From Clostridia bacterium (GTDB taxonomy: Bacteria; Bacillota; Clostridia; Peptostreptococcales; Anaerovoracaceae): 64,000 nt of DNA. Shown here in pieces: positions 19,464 to 27,649 of this stretch. Position 1 is the stretch's first letter. Each line of letters opens with the position of its first letter. The position numbers and the translations under genes are program-made. Below the pieces are notes generated by a model that was not told the DNA's origin, searched no databases, and saw only the letters and a program-made list of their open reading frames with translations. The DNA lies in contig CABJAP010000001.1 of the NCBI GenBank assembly GCA_902363595.1, positions 124,001 to 188,000 on the forward strand. The letters run 5' to 3'.

Positions 19464-19466
19464 CCG

Positions 19467-20204
19467 ATGAGCAGGTTTTTTGTCGATGCCTCCGATGTGG
19501 GAGAAGGGACCATTCAGATTGTTTCCAAAGATGACATTCGTCATATAACGAAAGTCCTGCGCCTTTCTGCAGGAGACCGAATCGAAGTGTCCGATTCGAC
19601 CCAGTGGGAATACGAAGCGGAAATCGTCTCTATCGAGGATACTTGTGTGGAGGCAAGAATTCTCGATAAACAGAAGTTTGCCAGAGAACCGCAGGTGCAA
19701 GTGACCTTGTTTCAAGGTATACCCAAACAATCCAAAATGGAGACTGTGGTTCAAAAATGCGTAGAGCTGGGCGTCTATTCCATTGTACCGGTCTTTACGG
19801 AACGGACGGTTGTGGCGGATAAGGGCAACTTTGACAAGAAGCGTCAGAGGTGGCAGAAGGTCTCGGCAGAAGCGGTCAAGCAATGCCGCAGAGGCATCGT
19901 TCCCCAGATCGGGCAGGCCATTGGATTTCAACAAATGACAGAGCACCTCAGGGATTTCGACCTGGTGCTCTTTCCCTATGAAAATGAAACAGGAAGAACG
20001 ATAAAGGAAAGCTTGCGGGGACTGGCCGAAAAGCCAAAAAATCTCGCCCTTATCATCGGGCCGGAGGGCGGATTTTCTGATACAGAAGCTCAACGCTTGA
20101 AAGCGTTGGAAGCCGACTGCGTCACATTGGGAAGAACGATTTTAAGAACGGAAACAGCCAGCCCTGCGGCGTTGTCCATGATTATGTACGAATTGGAGCT
20201 ATAG
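19467..20204 (+). CDS. rsmE: 16S rRNA m3U1498 methyltransferase
   Basis: 245 residues. N-terminal PUA-like RNA-binding part, then a SPOUT (knotted) methyltransferase domain with the signature LIIGPEGGFSDTE near residue 195 and LGRTILRTETASPAAL at the knot. Methylates U1498 of 16S rRNA. Begins three bases after the prmA stop, indicating translational coupling. Confidence 0.95.
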   Translation: MSRFFVDASDVGEGTIQIVSKDDIRHITKVLRLSAGDRIEVSDSTQWEYEAEIVSIEDTCVEARILDKQKFAREPQVQVTLFQGIPKQSKMETVVQKCVELGVYSIVPVFTERTVVADKGNFDKKRQRWQKVSAEAVKQCRRGIVPQIGQAIGFQQMTEHLRDFDLVLFPYENETGRTIKESLRGLAEKPKNLALIIGPEGGFSDTEAQRLKALEADCVTLGRTILRTETASPAALSMIMYELEL

Positions 20205-20217
20205 AGGAGGGAAAGGT

Positions 20218-21384
20218 ATGATTTTTGGTTTACTAAAAGATAGAAAAAACGGAGAGTACCGTACGATTGCCACGCCCACAGAGATTTTGACCATCGCAGG
20301 GGCCGGTCATACGGCGCTGGTCCAGTCGGGGGCCGGTGAAAAGGCCGGATTCGAAGACGAGGCGTATAAAGCCGCCGGCGCCAAGATCGTCGAAACGGCC
20401 GAAGAGATATACGGGCAGTGCGATCTGGTGACCAAGGTCAAGGAAATTGAACCGCCGGAGTATGATCTTTTGCGGGAAGGTCAGATTCTGCTGACCTGCA
20501 TCCATCCTGCGGCGCACCCGGAAGAGGTGCAGGCTTTGCTGGACAAAAAGGTGATCGCCTTTACAGCGGAGGATTCACATCGATACGGCTCCCCCAACTG
20601 TGAGGCGGCGGGCAAACAGGGAGCGCTTTCCGGCCTCCATGCCATGCTGACGACAAACGGCGGCAAAGGAAAATTTGTCAGCGGCCTTGCGGGAGCGCCG
20701 GGCATGAACGTGGTGATTTTGGGAGCGGGTGTGGTCGGACGCTCGGCCCTGGGCGTGCTCCATGCTCTGGGTGCCAAGGTGACGGTTATGGATATTAGCC
20801 TGGGCGTGCTCCGGGAAATCGAAGCCCAATATCATAATGCCGTGGATACGATGTACTGTACCAAGGAGAACATCCGCCGTCTGCTGCCTGCTTCTGATAT
20901 GATTTTGAACTGCGTAAAATGGCCGAAAGGCAATCCGGAATTTCTGGTGGACAGAGAGATGCTCCAGCTGATGGAAAAGGGCTCGGTTCTTGTGGATATC
21001 AGCAATGATCCGGGCGGCGCCATTGAATCCTTTCACGAAACCACCCACGAGGATCCCACCTATGTGGAAAATGGCGTGATCCATTACTGCGTCAGCAACA
21101 TCCCGGGAGCCATCGCAGGATCGACCACCGTGGCCTACGCGGCCGCGATGCTGCCGCATTTTATGAAAATCCTCAATGACGGCGTGACGGAAGCTTGTGT
21201 CAAAGATGGTTTCCTGCGCAGGAGTCTGACGGTATACAAAGGCTTGCTGACCCATGAGGAGACCAGCGCTCTCCAGCAAAGACCGTGGATACGGCCGGAA
21301 GATGTTCTTGGAATCGCAGAGCGGGATCTGGATCCTGCGCCTCCGGCCACGATTACTCGTTCTAATAACTTTATTGTTCTTTAA
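20218..21384 (+). CDS. ald: Alanine dehydrogenase family protein
   Basis: 388 residues. N-terminal AlaDh/PNT domain with KDRKNGEYRTIATPTEI and the catalytic-region lysine in LVTKVKEIEPPEYDLLREGQ, then a Rossmann NAD-binding domain with VILGAGVVGRSALGVLHALGA at residues ~163-183. Converts L-alanine and NAD+ to pyruvate, ammonia and NADH. AGGAGGG precedes ATG 20218, 13 bases after rsmE. The motif around residue 300 (SNIPGAIAGSTTVAY) fits Ald rather than transhydrogenase. Close relatives with other substrates cannot be excluded. Confidence 0.83.
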   Translation: MIFGLLKDRKNGEYRTIATPTEILTIAGAGHTALVQSGAGEKAGFEDEAYKAAGAKIVETAEEIYGQCDLVTKVKEIEPPEYDLLREGQILLTCIHPAAHPEEVQALLDKKVIAFTAEDSHRYGSPNCEAAGKQGALSGLHAMLTTNGGKGKFVSGLAGAPGMNVVILGAGVVGRSALGVLHALGAKVTVMDISLGVLREIEAQYHNAVDTMYCTKENIRRLLPASDMILNCVKWPKGNPEFLVDREMLQLMEKGSVLVDISNDPGGAIESFHETTHEDPTYVENGVIHYCVSNIPGAIAGSTTVAYAAAMLPHFMKILNDGVTEACVKDGFLRRSLTVYKGLLTHEETSALQQRPWIRPEDVLGIAERDLDPAPPATITRSNNFIVL

Positions 21385-23164
21385 GATCCGATTCGATTTT
21401 TTTAAAAAAGTCTTTGCTCGATTTTTTAGGAGTCCGCAAATAGCGCTTTATTTTATAAAGACTGCCTTTGTCTCCTTTTGTTATGGTATTAATCCCTTCC
21501 ATACAGCCTAATGAGGCCTTGAAGCCCAGCTCTTTGACTACGTCCATACTGCTGTCGCTGACAGCGCCAAAGGGATAGGTGAAGGTGGTCGGCGTGACTC
21601 CAGTCATTTCCTGCATGCGCTTTTGCAGTTTCAGCAGATCTTTGCGCAAGAACTTTGCGTAAGCATCGTCGCTTTCGCCGGAGAGCTTTAAAACGCCCTT
21701 TCGGCCCCCCTTATTGTCGTGGGAATCGTAGCTGTGGTTTTGAATCTCCACCAGCCCCGAAGCCAGCATCTCCTGAATCTGTTTCCAGGTGACATGGGAA
21801 TAGGTCGCGTGATTGTCGTCCACCTTGCTGAAATCGTCCGTATGCTTGCCGATGATGGATATAACGGCTTTCATTTTATACTTTTCCAACAGAGGAAAGG
21901 CGTAGAGGTAATTGTTATAATAGCCGTCGTCAAAGGTGAGCAGGACCGGTTTTTCCGGCAGCGGCGCGCCTGTTTCCACAAAGTCGATCAGATCAGACAT
22001 GAGAATGGTCGTATAACCATGTTTTTTCAAATATTTGAGATCCTTTTCAAAGAGATCCGGACTGATGACATAATCGTTTTGCATCTTAGGGTCTTTCAAC
22101 AGACCGTGATACATGAGGACCGGTACTTTAACCTGGCTTTTTTTATCCTCCTTGGCCGAGGCCAAGTAATAGCTTTCCTCGGAAAACCCGTACTTGCGCA
22201 CATATTCCTTCCCCTTTTTGACCACTGTGGAAGGATGATTGGATAGAAGTCCAGTTATGGCATAGAGATCGATCCAGACTTGATTGGGGCTGTCCTTGGC
22301 CTTTTCGTCCAGAACCAGCTGCATGCCGAAATGGAGATGGGGCGTATCGATGTTATTGGTGTTTTCCTTCAAGCTGTAACCGGTCTGGCCCACGTAACCC
22401 ACAACCTGCCCGGGAGAAACGGTCTGGCCGATGGTCAGGTTCTCCGCATAAGGATGGTCCTTGCGCAGATGAGCGTAATAATAGTAGCGCTCCTTGTCAA
22501 AGCTGCGGATGCCCAGCCGCCAGCCGCCGTACTGGTTCCAGCCCAGGGCTTCCACCACGCCGCCTTCCACGGCGACCACGGGGGTGCCGGTGCCGGCCAT
22601 CAGATCGTGTCCCAAATGCTGCCTGCTGTAGCCATAGCTGCGGTTCTGGCCGAAGTCATCAAAGTGGGTATACCAAAAGCCTTCAGCGATGGGCGAAAAG
22701 GCTTTCAGTCCGTACCGCTCCACCCAGCGGGTGCCGCCCGCCTCATCGGGAACCTCCAGCTTGTAATAGCCCAGGAAGCCGCCCAGAACAGCGCCATAAG
22801 CTTTCTTGTAATAGGGAAAGTATTTCATGTTTTTTGTGAAGTCTTCCAGATCCTGGCCGCTCATCAGCTTTTCTTCAAATTTCTTTAGATCGGATTTCTG
22901 GTAGCTTTTAAAATCTCCGCCGTATTTTGCTCCCAAATAAGCCAGAGAATCGATCCAATCGATATGGATTTCCTGGTCGTGGGTCCTGATATCGCTTTCC
23001 ATAGTATCTTTCAGCGCCTCGTAGGTAACGTTAAAATCGACCCATTTGATGCTGCCGCTGCTTGTGGCGGCAGGCTGGCGGTCCGAATGAAAAACGAAAA
23101 GAAAAACGCCTGCCGTAAGCCCGAGGACGATCAGGGCCAGTATTTTCAGTGTGCTTTTGCTCAA
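21371..23164 (-). CDS. M23 peptidase-polysaccharide deacetylase fusion, membrane-anchored
   Basis: 597 residues from TTG 23164, chosen because AGGAGG lies six bases upstream; longer frames read through that site as codons. A single N-terminal segment (LKILALIVLGLTAGVFLFVF) anchors it outside the membrane. Residues ~165-310 hold a LytM/M23 zinc endopeptidase (HLGHD and PHLHFG zinc ligands). Residues ~360-597 hold a NodB polysaccharide deacetylase (LLTFDDGYYNN; QNHSYDSHD). Thus one protein could both cut peptidoglycan cross-links and deacetylate glycan, or the M23 half could serve wall anchoring. Its end overlaps ald by 14 bases, convergent. Confidence 0.9.
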   Translation of the reverse strand: MSKSTLKILALIVLGLTAGVFLFVFHSDRQPAATSSGSIKWVDFNVTYEALKDTMESDIRTHDQEIHIDWIDSLAYLGAKYGGDFKSYQKSDLKKFEEKLMSGQDLEDFTKNMKYFPYYKKAYGAVLGGFLGYYKLEVPDEAGGTRWVERYGLKAFSPIAEGFWYTHFDDFGQNRSYGYSRQHLGHDLMAGTGTPVVAVEGGVVEALGWNQYGGWRLGIRSFDKERYYYYAHLRKDHPYAENLTIGQTVSPGQVVGYVGQTGYSLKENTNNIDTPHLHFGMQLVLDEKAKDSPNQVWIDLYAITGLLSNHPSTVVKKGKEYVRKYGFSEESYYLASAKEDKKSQVKVPVLMYHGLLKDPKMQNDYVISPDLFEKDLKYLKKHGYTTILMSDLIDFVETGAPLPEKPVLLTFDDGYYNNYLYAFPLLEKYKMKAVISIIGKHTDDFSKVDDNHATYSHVTWKQIQEMLASGLVEIQNHSYDSHDNKGGRKGVLKLSGESDDAYAKFLRKDLLKLQKRMQEMTGVTPTTFTYPFGAVSDSSMDVVKELGFKASLGCMEGINTITKGDKGSLYKIKRYLRTPKKSSKDFFKKIESDLKEQ

Positions 23165-23280
23165 GAGAAACCTCCTTTGTATCATAAACTTGCTGCCGCA
23201 AGCAGTATGCGGTGTTACTTTTTTTTCCTGTGTAACGCACAAAGCATCAGGCTTGCTTTCTTAATTGTATGTTGAGACGA

Positions 23281-23309
23281 TTTACAACATGAGTCGGGCA
23301 TGGTAAAAT
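23281..23309 (+). promoter_or_regulatory. Putative promoter of the mtaB-redox-hit operon
   Basis: TTTACA (23281-23286), 17-base spacer, TAAAAT (23304-23309) with an upstream TG. It lies 80 bases before mtaB. Confidence 0.55.
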
Positions 23310-23388
23310 ACAAAAATATTGATTGTGCATGATTGAATTGTCAGAAAAGCGTGTATAAACCAATAACTGGGAAGGAGATAAAAAGGCA

Positions 23389-24711
23389 ATGAAGGTAGCA
23401 TTCCATACTTTAGGGTGCAAAGTAAACCAATATGAAACAGAAGCGCTGCGCCTCAAGTTCAGAGAGCGGGGCTATGAAATCGTTGGGGAAACGGATCCGG
23501 CGGATATCTATGTGATCAATACCTGCACAGTGACTTCTCTTGCGGACCGGAAATCACGCCAGTATATCCGTAAGATGAAAAAGCAGAGCCCTCACAGTGT
23601 GGTTGCTGTGACAGGGTGCTATGCCCAGATCAGCCCCGATGAGGTTAAGGCTGTCGAAGGCGTCAATATCGTTGCCGGCACCAATGAGAAGGGGAAGCTG
23701 ATCCAATATATTGAGGAGTTTTTATTAGAGCGCAGGTCTCAGCTCCATGTGAAGCCGTATGAAGAATTGGATCGGTATGAGGAAACCGGGCTGGTGACCG
23801 CTACCGAATCCAGGACCAGAGCTTATATCAAAATCCAGGAGGGATGCGACCGGTTTTGTTCCTATTGTGTCATTCCTTATGCCAGGGGCAGCGTTCGCAG
23901 CAGGGAACCGTCGGATGTGCTGGCGGAAGCAGAAGGACTGATCGGTCAGGGATTTAAAGAACTGGTTTTGACTGGAATCAACACAGCCCTATATGGAACG
24001 GAAGAAGGATTTTCGGGCCGGTCGGACAACCTTTCGGGGATTGAAACGATCATCAGCAGGCTGGACCGGCTGCCGGGGGATTTTCGTATCCGTCTGAGTT
24101 CGTTGGAGCCTGCAGTGGTCAATGCGGACTATGTGAAACGGCTGCTTCAATACAAAAAACTGTGCCCTCATCTGCATTTGTCCGCCCAGAGCGGCAGTGA
24201 CCGTATTCTGAAAGCCATGAGCCGGCCCTATAACAGGCAGGATTACCTGGATATCATTAAGACGGTGAAAGCCTTTGATCCGGGCTATGGGATCACAACC
24301 GATCTCATTGCCGGTTTTCCCGGGGAAACAGAAGCGGACCATCAGGACAGCGTGGACCTGATCCGGGAGGCGGGTTTTTGTAAAGTCCATGCTTTCAAAT
24401 ACTCCCAGCGGCCCTTTACCAAAGCGGCCTCTATGGCGGATCAGATTCCAGCGCCTTTGAAAAAAAGCAGGACGAAGGAACTGATCGATGCGGGCGAGCA
24501 GGCATCGCACCGCTTTTTCCAGGAAAACCAGGGACGTATCAGAAGCGTGCTCATAGAGGAGCACGCACAGGATTACGGCTGTTTAACCGGCTACACGGAC
24601 AACTATATTCGTGTTTATCTAAAAGGCGGAAACAAAAAGATGATGAACTGTTTTCAGGAGGTTAAGCTTCTGGAACCGTTCGCCGATGGAATGAAAGGAG
24701 AGATTCAATGA
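23389..24711 (+). CDS. mtaB: tRNA t6A37 methylthiotransferase
   Basis: 440 residues. N-terminal UPF0004 domain (FHTLGCKVNQYETEAL), the radical-SAM cluster motif CDRFCSYCVIPYARG near residue 150, and a C-terminal TRAM-like region. MtaB converts t6A37 to ms2t6A37 in tRNAs decoding ANN codons, using two 4Fe-4S clusters. It heads a run of tightly packed genes; its stop overlaps the next start (ATGA). AAGGAG lies upstream. Confidence 0.95.
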   Translation: MKVAFHTLGCKVNQYETEALRLKFRERGYEIVGETDPADIYVINTCTVTSLADRKSRQYIRKMKKQSPHSVVAVTGCYAQISPDEVKAVEGVNIVAGTNEKGKLIQYIEEFLLERRSQLHVKPYEELDRYEETGLVTATESRTRAYIKIQEGCDRFCSYCVIPYARGSVRSREPSDVLAEAEGLIGQGFKELVLTGINTALYGTEEGFSGRSDNLSGIETIISRLDRLPGDFRIRLSSLEPAVVNADYVKRLLQYKKLCPHLHLSAQSGSDRILKAMSRPYNRQDYLDIIKTVKAFDPGYGITTDLIAGFPGETEADHQDSVDLIREAGFCKVHAFKYSQRPFTKAASMADQIPAPLKKSRTKELIDAGEQASHRFFQENQGRIRSVLIEEHAQDYGCLTGYTDNYIRVYLKGGNKKMMNCFQEVKLLEPFADGMKGEIQ

Positions 24712-25322
24712 AACGTAAAAAGGGGAAGCTGCTTTTTGCAGTGATGCTTCTGACGGTGACCGTGATGGTTTTATCAGCCTGCGGCGATCAAGGTGGGGAG
24801 GATAAAAGCGGCGGTGATCAAAGCGCCGCGGCGCAGCAAGCCTGGACGCTGCCTGAGGAGCAGACAGAGGGGAAAGATTTGACCAGCTTTAAAACACTGG
24901 ACTTGACGGGAACGGAAACGGATCAGAGCGTTTTCACAAATTATAAGTACACGTTGATCGATGTTTGGGGTACTTATTGCAACCCTTGCATCCGCTCTAT
25001 GCCGGACAATGAAAAATTGTATCAGGCGTTTAAGGATAAGGGCCTTGGCGTAATGGGAATCGTAGTGGACGCGCTGGATCAATCCGGCTCTGTGGATATG
25101 GATCAAGTGGATTATGCCAAGGAGCTTTTGGATAAGCAGGGGGTAACTTACCCGGTTCTGCTGCCATCGGAAGGAGTGATGAAAAATCTGGTCAATCGTA
25201 TATCGGTGATCCCGTCGTACATTTTCGTGGATAGTAAAGGCAATATCACCAGCACGGTCTATGAAGGCGGCCGGAGTTATGATGAGTGGGTGAAGATCAT
25301 TGAAGAGGAAACTGGTATTTAG
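24708..25322 (+). CDS. TlpA/ResA-like thiol-disulfide lipoprotein
   Basis: 204 residues. Lipoprotein signal with lipobox LSAC at residues ~22-25, an acidic/Gln linker, then a thioredoxin fold with WGTYCNPCIRSMP near residue 87 (CNPC redox pair) and a cis-proline region SVIPSYIFVD. Anchored outside the membrane, it probably passes reducing equivalents to extracytoplasmic thiols. It overlaps mtaB by four bases, and a 45-codon gene and an Fe-S membrane protein follow, so it seems part of a membrane redox relay. Confidence 0.88.
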   Translation: MKRKKGKLLFAVMLLTVTVMVLSACGDQGGEDKSGGDQSAAAQQAWTLPEEQTEGKDLTSFKTLDLTGTETDQSVFTNYKYTLIDVWGTYCNPCIRSMPDNEKLYQAFKDKGLGVMGIVVDALDQSGSVDMDQVDYAKELLDKQGVTYPVLLPSEGVMKNLVNRISVIPSYIFVDSKGNITSTVYEGGRSYDEWVKIIEEETGI

Positions 25323-25437
25323 CTTGCTGCTGATCCTGGCGGCAGGTTTCATTGCCGGAGGCTTGATGCGGGGTGAAGGCGCGCTCGTACTCACAAAAGC
25401 AGTCAACGTATGTTTGGAGTGTATCGGAATTGGATAA
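25300..25437 (+). CDS. CD1871A-family small CxxC membrane protein
   Basis: 45 codons starting at TTG 25300, overlapping the end of the TlpA-like gene in another frame. It has one hydrophobic helix (FSLLLILAAGFIAGGLM), then RGEGALVLTKAVNVCLECIG at the C terminus with a CLEC pair. This matches what I recall of the CD1871A-type family from clostridia (LTKA.N.CLECIGIG). The overlap with both neighbours and the conserved ending support a real gene despite the weak ribosome site. Function unknown; the Cys pair and neighbours suggest redox or metal handling next to the NapH-like protein. Confidence 0.72.
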   Translation: MKRKLVFSLLLILAAGFIAGGLMRGEGALVLTKAVNVCLECIGIG

Positions 25438-26284
25438 GAAGCGGGTAAAAAAGCAGGAACGTTTTCGGACCGGCTTTCAGCTGGCGTTTACTGCGCTGAC
25501 AAATGGATATGTACAGGGGTTCGTACAAGGCAAGATTTATCAGGGGCCGTCCAAAGAAGTTTGTCTGCCTGGGCTGAATTGCTATTCTTGTCCGGGCGCG
25601 CTGGGGGCCTGTCCCATCGGAGCCATGCAGGCGATCGCCAATGATCGGAATTTTACCATGCCCTTTTATGTTTGGGGATTCTTGATCGGGGTGGGCGTGC
25701 TGCTTGGCCGTCTGGTCTGCGGATTTATGTGTCCCTTCGGACTGGTGCAGGATTTGCTGTATAAAATCCCGATCCCCTGGAAGTTCAGAAGGATTAAAGG
25801 CGACCGCTTTTTGAGATTCTTAAAATACGGAATCCTATTGGTGTTTGTCCTGATTTTGCCCATGTTTTTCGTGGGCGCTTTCGGGCAGGGGGATCCCTGG
25901 TTCTGCAAGTATATCTGTCCTTCCGGTACGCTGATGGCGGGCTGGCCGCTGGCGCTGTTTAATGAGGGATTGAGAACGGCTCTGGGCTTCCTATTTGTCT
26001 GGAAATCTGTTATACTAATAGTACTAATTCTATTGTCCCTGATGATCTATCGGCCCTTTTGCAGATATCTTTGCCCGCTGGGAGCCGTATATGGTTTGTT
26101 TAATAAGTTGTCGCTTTACCGGCTGCGGGTGGATGAGGCCCGATGTACGGGATGCGGGGCCTGCAAAGCAAGCTGCAGACTGAATATCGATCCCCGCAAA
26201 ACGCCCAACAGCTTAGAGTGCATCCGCTGCGGCAGATGCGTGAAGGCCTGCGATGCAGGTGCTCTTCGGAGGGGGATAAAATGA
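25430..26284 (+). CDS. NapH/NosR-like polytopic 4Fe-4S membrane protein
   Basis: 284 residues from TTG 25430, chosen because GGAG lies ten bases upstream and the start overlaps the end of the small CD1871A-like gene. Four to five membrane segments carry the paired CxxxCP motifs of the family (CGFMCPFG, CRYLCPLG, CKYICPSG), and an N-terminal CYSCPGALGACP motif. The C terminus has two 4Fe-4S ferredoxin motifs (CTGCGACKASC, CIRCGRCVKAC). Such proteins move electrons from quinol or ferredoxin to extracytoplasmic partners. The lipoprotein upstream is a candidate partner. Confidence 0.88.
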   Translation: MDKKRVKKQERFRTGFQLAFTALTNGYVQGFVQGKIYQGPSKEVCLPGLNCYSCPGALGACPIGAMQAIANDRNFTMPFYVWGFLIGVGVLLGRLVCGFMCPFGLVQDLLYKIPIPWKFRRIKGDRFLRFLKYGILLVFVLILPMFFVGAFGQGDPWFCKYICPSGTLMAGWPLALFNEGLRTALGFLFVWKSVILIVLILLSLMIYRPFCRYLCPLGAVYGLFNKLSLYRLRVDEARCTGCGACKASCRLNIDPRKTPNSLECIRCGRCVKACDAGALRRGIK

Positions 26285-26466
26285 GGAATAAAAAAATAAG
26301 AAACATTGTTCTCTGCCTGGCGATCGTAGTTGTGGCAGCGGTGCTGATCAGAGCCAGCGGTCTGGATAATTTGCAGGGCGTGGCAGCTCCCAAATGCGAG
26401 GGCAACGGCACCTGTGGTATGAAGTATTTTAAAAAATTGCTGGATGAAAAGCCGGGAAGCTTTTAG
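26281..26466 (+). CDS. Small membrane protein with CxGxGTC motif (copy A)
   Basis: 61 residues. ATG 26281 overlaps the stop of the NapH-like gene (ATGA) and has GGAGGGGG upstream. Basic N terminus (MRNKKIRN), one hydrophobic helix (~residues 9-24), then an outside-facing tail with KCEGNGTCGMKYFKKLL. Two cysteines six residues apart. No known family recognised. The next gene is a diverged tandem copy, and both lie in the TlpA/NapH-like operon, so an extracytoplasmic thiol or cofactor-binding role is possible. Confidence 0.75.
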   Translation: MRNKKIRNIVLCLAIVVVAAVLIRASGLDNLQGVAAPKCEGNGTCGMKYFKKLLDEKPGSF

Positions 26467-26492
26467 CCGCAGCTCCATTAGGAGGAGAGACG

Positions 26493-26669
26493 ATGAATAA
26501 AAGGATAATGAGAAACGTGACAGTCGGGCTGGTGCTGGTAGTCGCTGTGGTTACAGCGGTGCAGCTGAGCGGACTGGGGGATTATTTGAGAAGCAATGTG
26601 ATGCTCAAGTGCAGCGGCGAAGGCACCTGTGCTATGAAGTATTATAAAAACTATGTAAAGGAGAAATAA
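26493..26669 (+). CDS. Small membrane protein with CxGxGTC motif (copy B)
   Basis: 58 residues starting MNKRIMRN after a GGAGGAG site. Same design as the preceding gene: basic start, single helix (VGLVLVVAVVTAVQL), then KCSGEGTCAMKYYKNYV. The motif KCxGxGTCxMKY is shared by both copies, which otherwise differ, arguing for an old duplication under selection for that motif. It ends four bases before the HIT gene. Function unknown. Confidence 0.75.
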   Translation: MNKRIMRNVTVGLVLVVAVVTAVQLSGLGDYLRSNVMLKCSGEGTCAMKYYKNYVKEK

Positions 26670-26672
26670 ACG

Positions 26673-27014
26673 ATGGGAGATTGTATTTTCTGCAAGATTG
26701 CGCAAAAGGAGATTCCGTCCAGCGCAGTTTATGAAGATGATCGGATCCTTTGTTTCCACGATCTGGAGCCCCAGGCCCCGGTTCATGTTCTGATCATACC
26801 CAAAAAGCATATTGAATCGCTGGATGCGGTTACTGATGAGGACAGGGATCTGCTGGGCTATATTATGACAAAGGTGAAAGACATCGCACAGGAGCTGGGC
26901 CTGGAAAACGGTTACCGGCTTGTGAACAACTGCGGCGAGGATGGATTTCAGACCGTGAAGCATCTCCATTTCCATTTGCTTGGAAAGCGGAAGATGACCT
27001 GGCCTCCGGGCTGA
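26673..27014 (+). CDS. HIT-family nucleotide-binding hydrolase (HinT type)
   Basis: 113 residues, typical of HinT/protein kinase C inhibitor-like proteins. N-terminal CIFCKIAQKEIPSSAVYEDD and the catalytic histidine triad HLHFHLLG near residue 98. Hydrolyses adenosine phosphoramidates or related AMP conjugates. In Firmicutes a hit gene often lies between mtaB and rpsU; here the redox cassette is inserted between mtaB and hit. Ends with KMTWPPG as in many HinT proteins. Confidence 0.94.
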   Translation: MGDCIFCKIAQKEIPSSAVYEDDRILCFHDLEPQAPVHVLIIPKKHIESLDAVTDEDRDLLGYIMTKVKDIAQELGLENGYRLVNNCGEDGFQTVKHLHFHLLGKRKMTWPPG

Positions 27015-27030
27015 TAAAAAGGGGAACGCC

Positions 27031-27051
27031 AGGATGGAGCAATCCTTTTTT
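27031..27051 (+). terminator. Possible weak terminator after the HIT gene
   Basis: AGGAT (27031-27035) and ATCCT (27042-27046) around a six-base loop, followed by T residues. Short stem, so uncertain. Confidence 0.4.
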
Positions 27052-27334
27052 CGATGAATTAGGCATAACATTCTGACCAGTGAGTGCGGCGTTGCCGAGA
27101 GTGATGTCGAAAATTGTCCAATGAGAGAATTGATTCAACAATGTATTAACTTTGGCTTATTATTGAGATTTTTCCAACGCTTACAAGCTATACTTTCTGA
27201 CAAAAGCTTTATTATACAAGGTGATTTCCTCAATGCTTAATTTCGCAACTTTGGCATTTTCATTCTAGGGGAGGCCCAGTTTTTTTATTCAATCGCCAGA
27301 CTCTGATCGGTGACAGGCTTTGTACAAAAAAACC
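27052..27334. other. Gene-free stretch upstream of rpsU
   Basis: AT-rich, no supported gene or known structured RNA seen on either strand. Confidence 0.5.
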
Positions 27335-27363
27335 TTGCATAATTGTGCAGAAAATAGTATAAT
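27335..27363 (+). promoter_or_regulatory. Putative promoter of rpsU-yqeY
   Basis: TTGCAT (27335-27340), 17-base spacer, TATAAT (27358-27363), 74 bases before rpsU. Confidence 0.6.
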
Positions 27364-27436
27364 AGCAATGTTATAGATAGGACCGTTCTCATAGCATCTA
27401 TGTGATTTCAGAACACGTCAGGAGGTGAAACGGAAT

Positions 27437-27616
27437 ATGGCACAGGTAATTGTTAGAGAAAACGAAAGCTTGGAAAGTGCTCTCAAGAGATTTAAGCGCT
27501 CTTGTGCGAGAGACGGCGTTATGTCGGAACTCAGAAAAAGAGAACACTACGAAAAGCCGAGTGTAAAAAGAAAGAAGAAGTCTGAGGCTGCAAGAAAAAA
27601 GGCTAAGAAATACTAA
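27437..27616 (+). CDS. rpsU: 30S ribosomal protein S21
   Basis: 59 residues, the usual bS21 size: [19 protein letters not shown] near the start and a Lys/Arg-rich tail. ATG 27437 follows GGAGGTG; a longer frame from GTG 27425 overlaps this site and is rejected. It precedes yqeY, a pairing conserved in Firmicutes. Confidence 0.97.
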   Translation: MAQVIVRENESLESALKRFKRSCARDGVMSELRKREHYEKPSVKRKKKSEAARKKAKKY

Positions 27617-27649
27617 GCTTTTGCAGTAGGGATTCGAGGTGTTTTAAAA

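Noticed and set aside
23165..23242. Longer start for the M23/deacetylase protein
   Set aside because: The AGGAGG ribosome site would be translated as codons.
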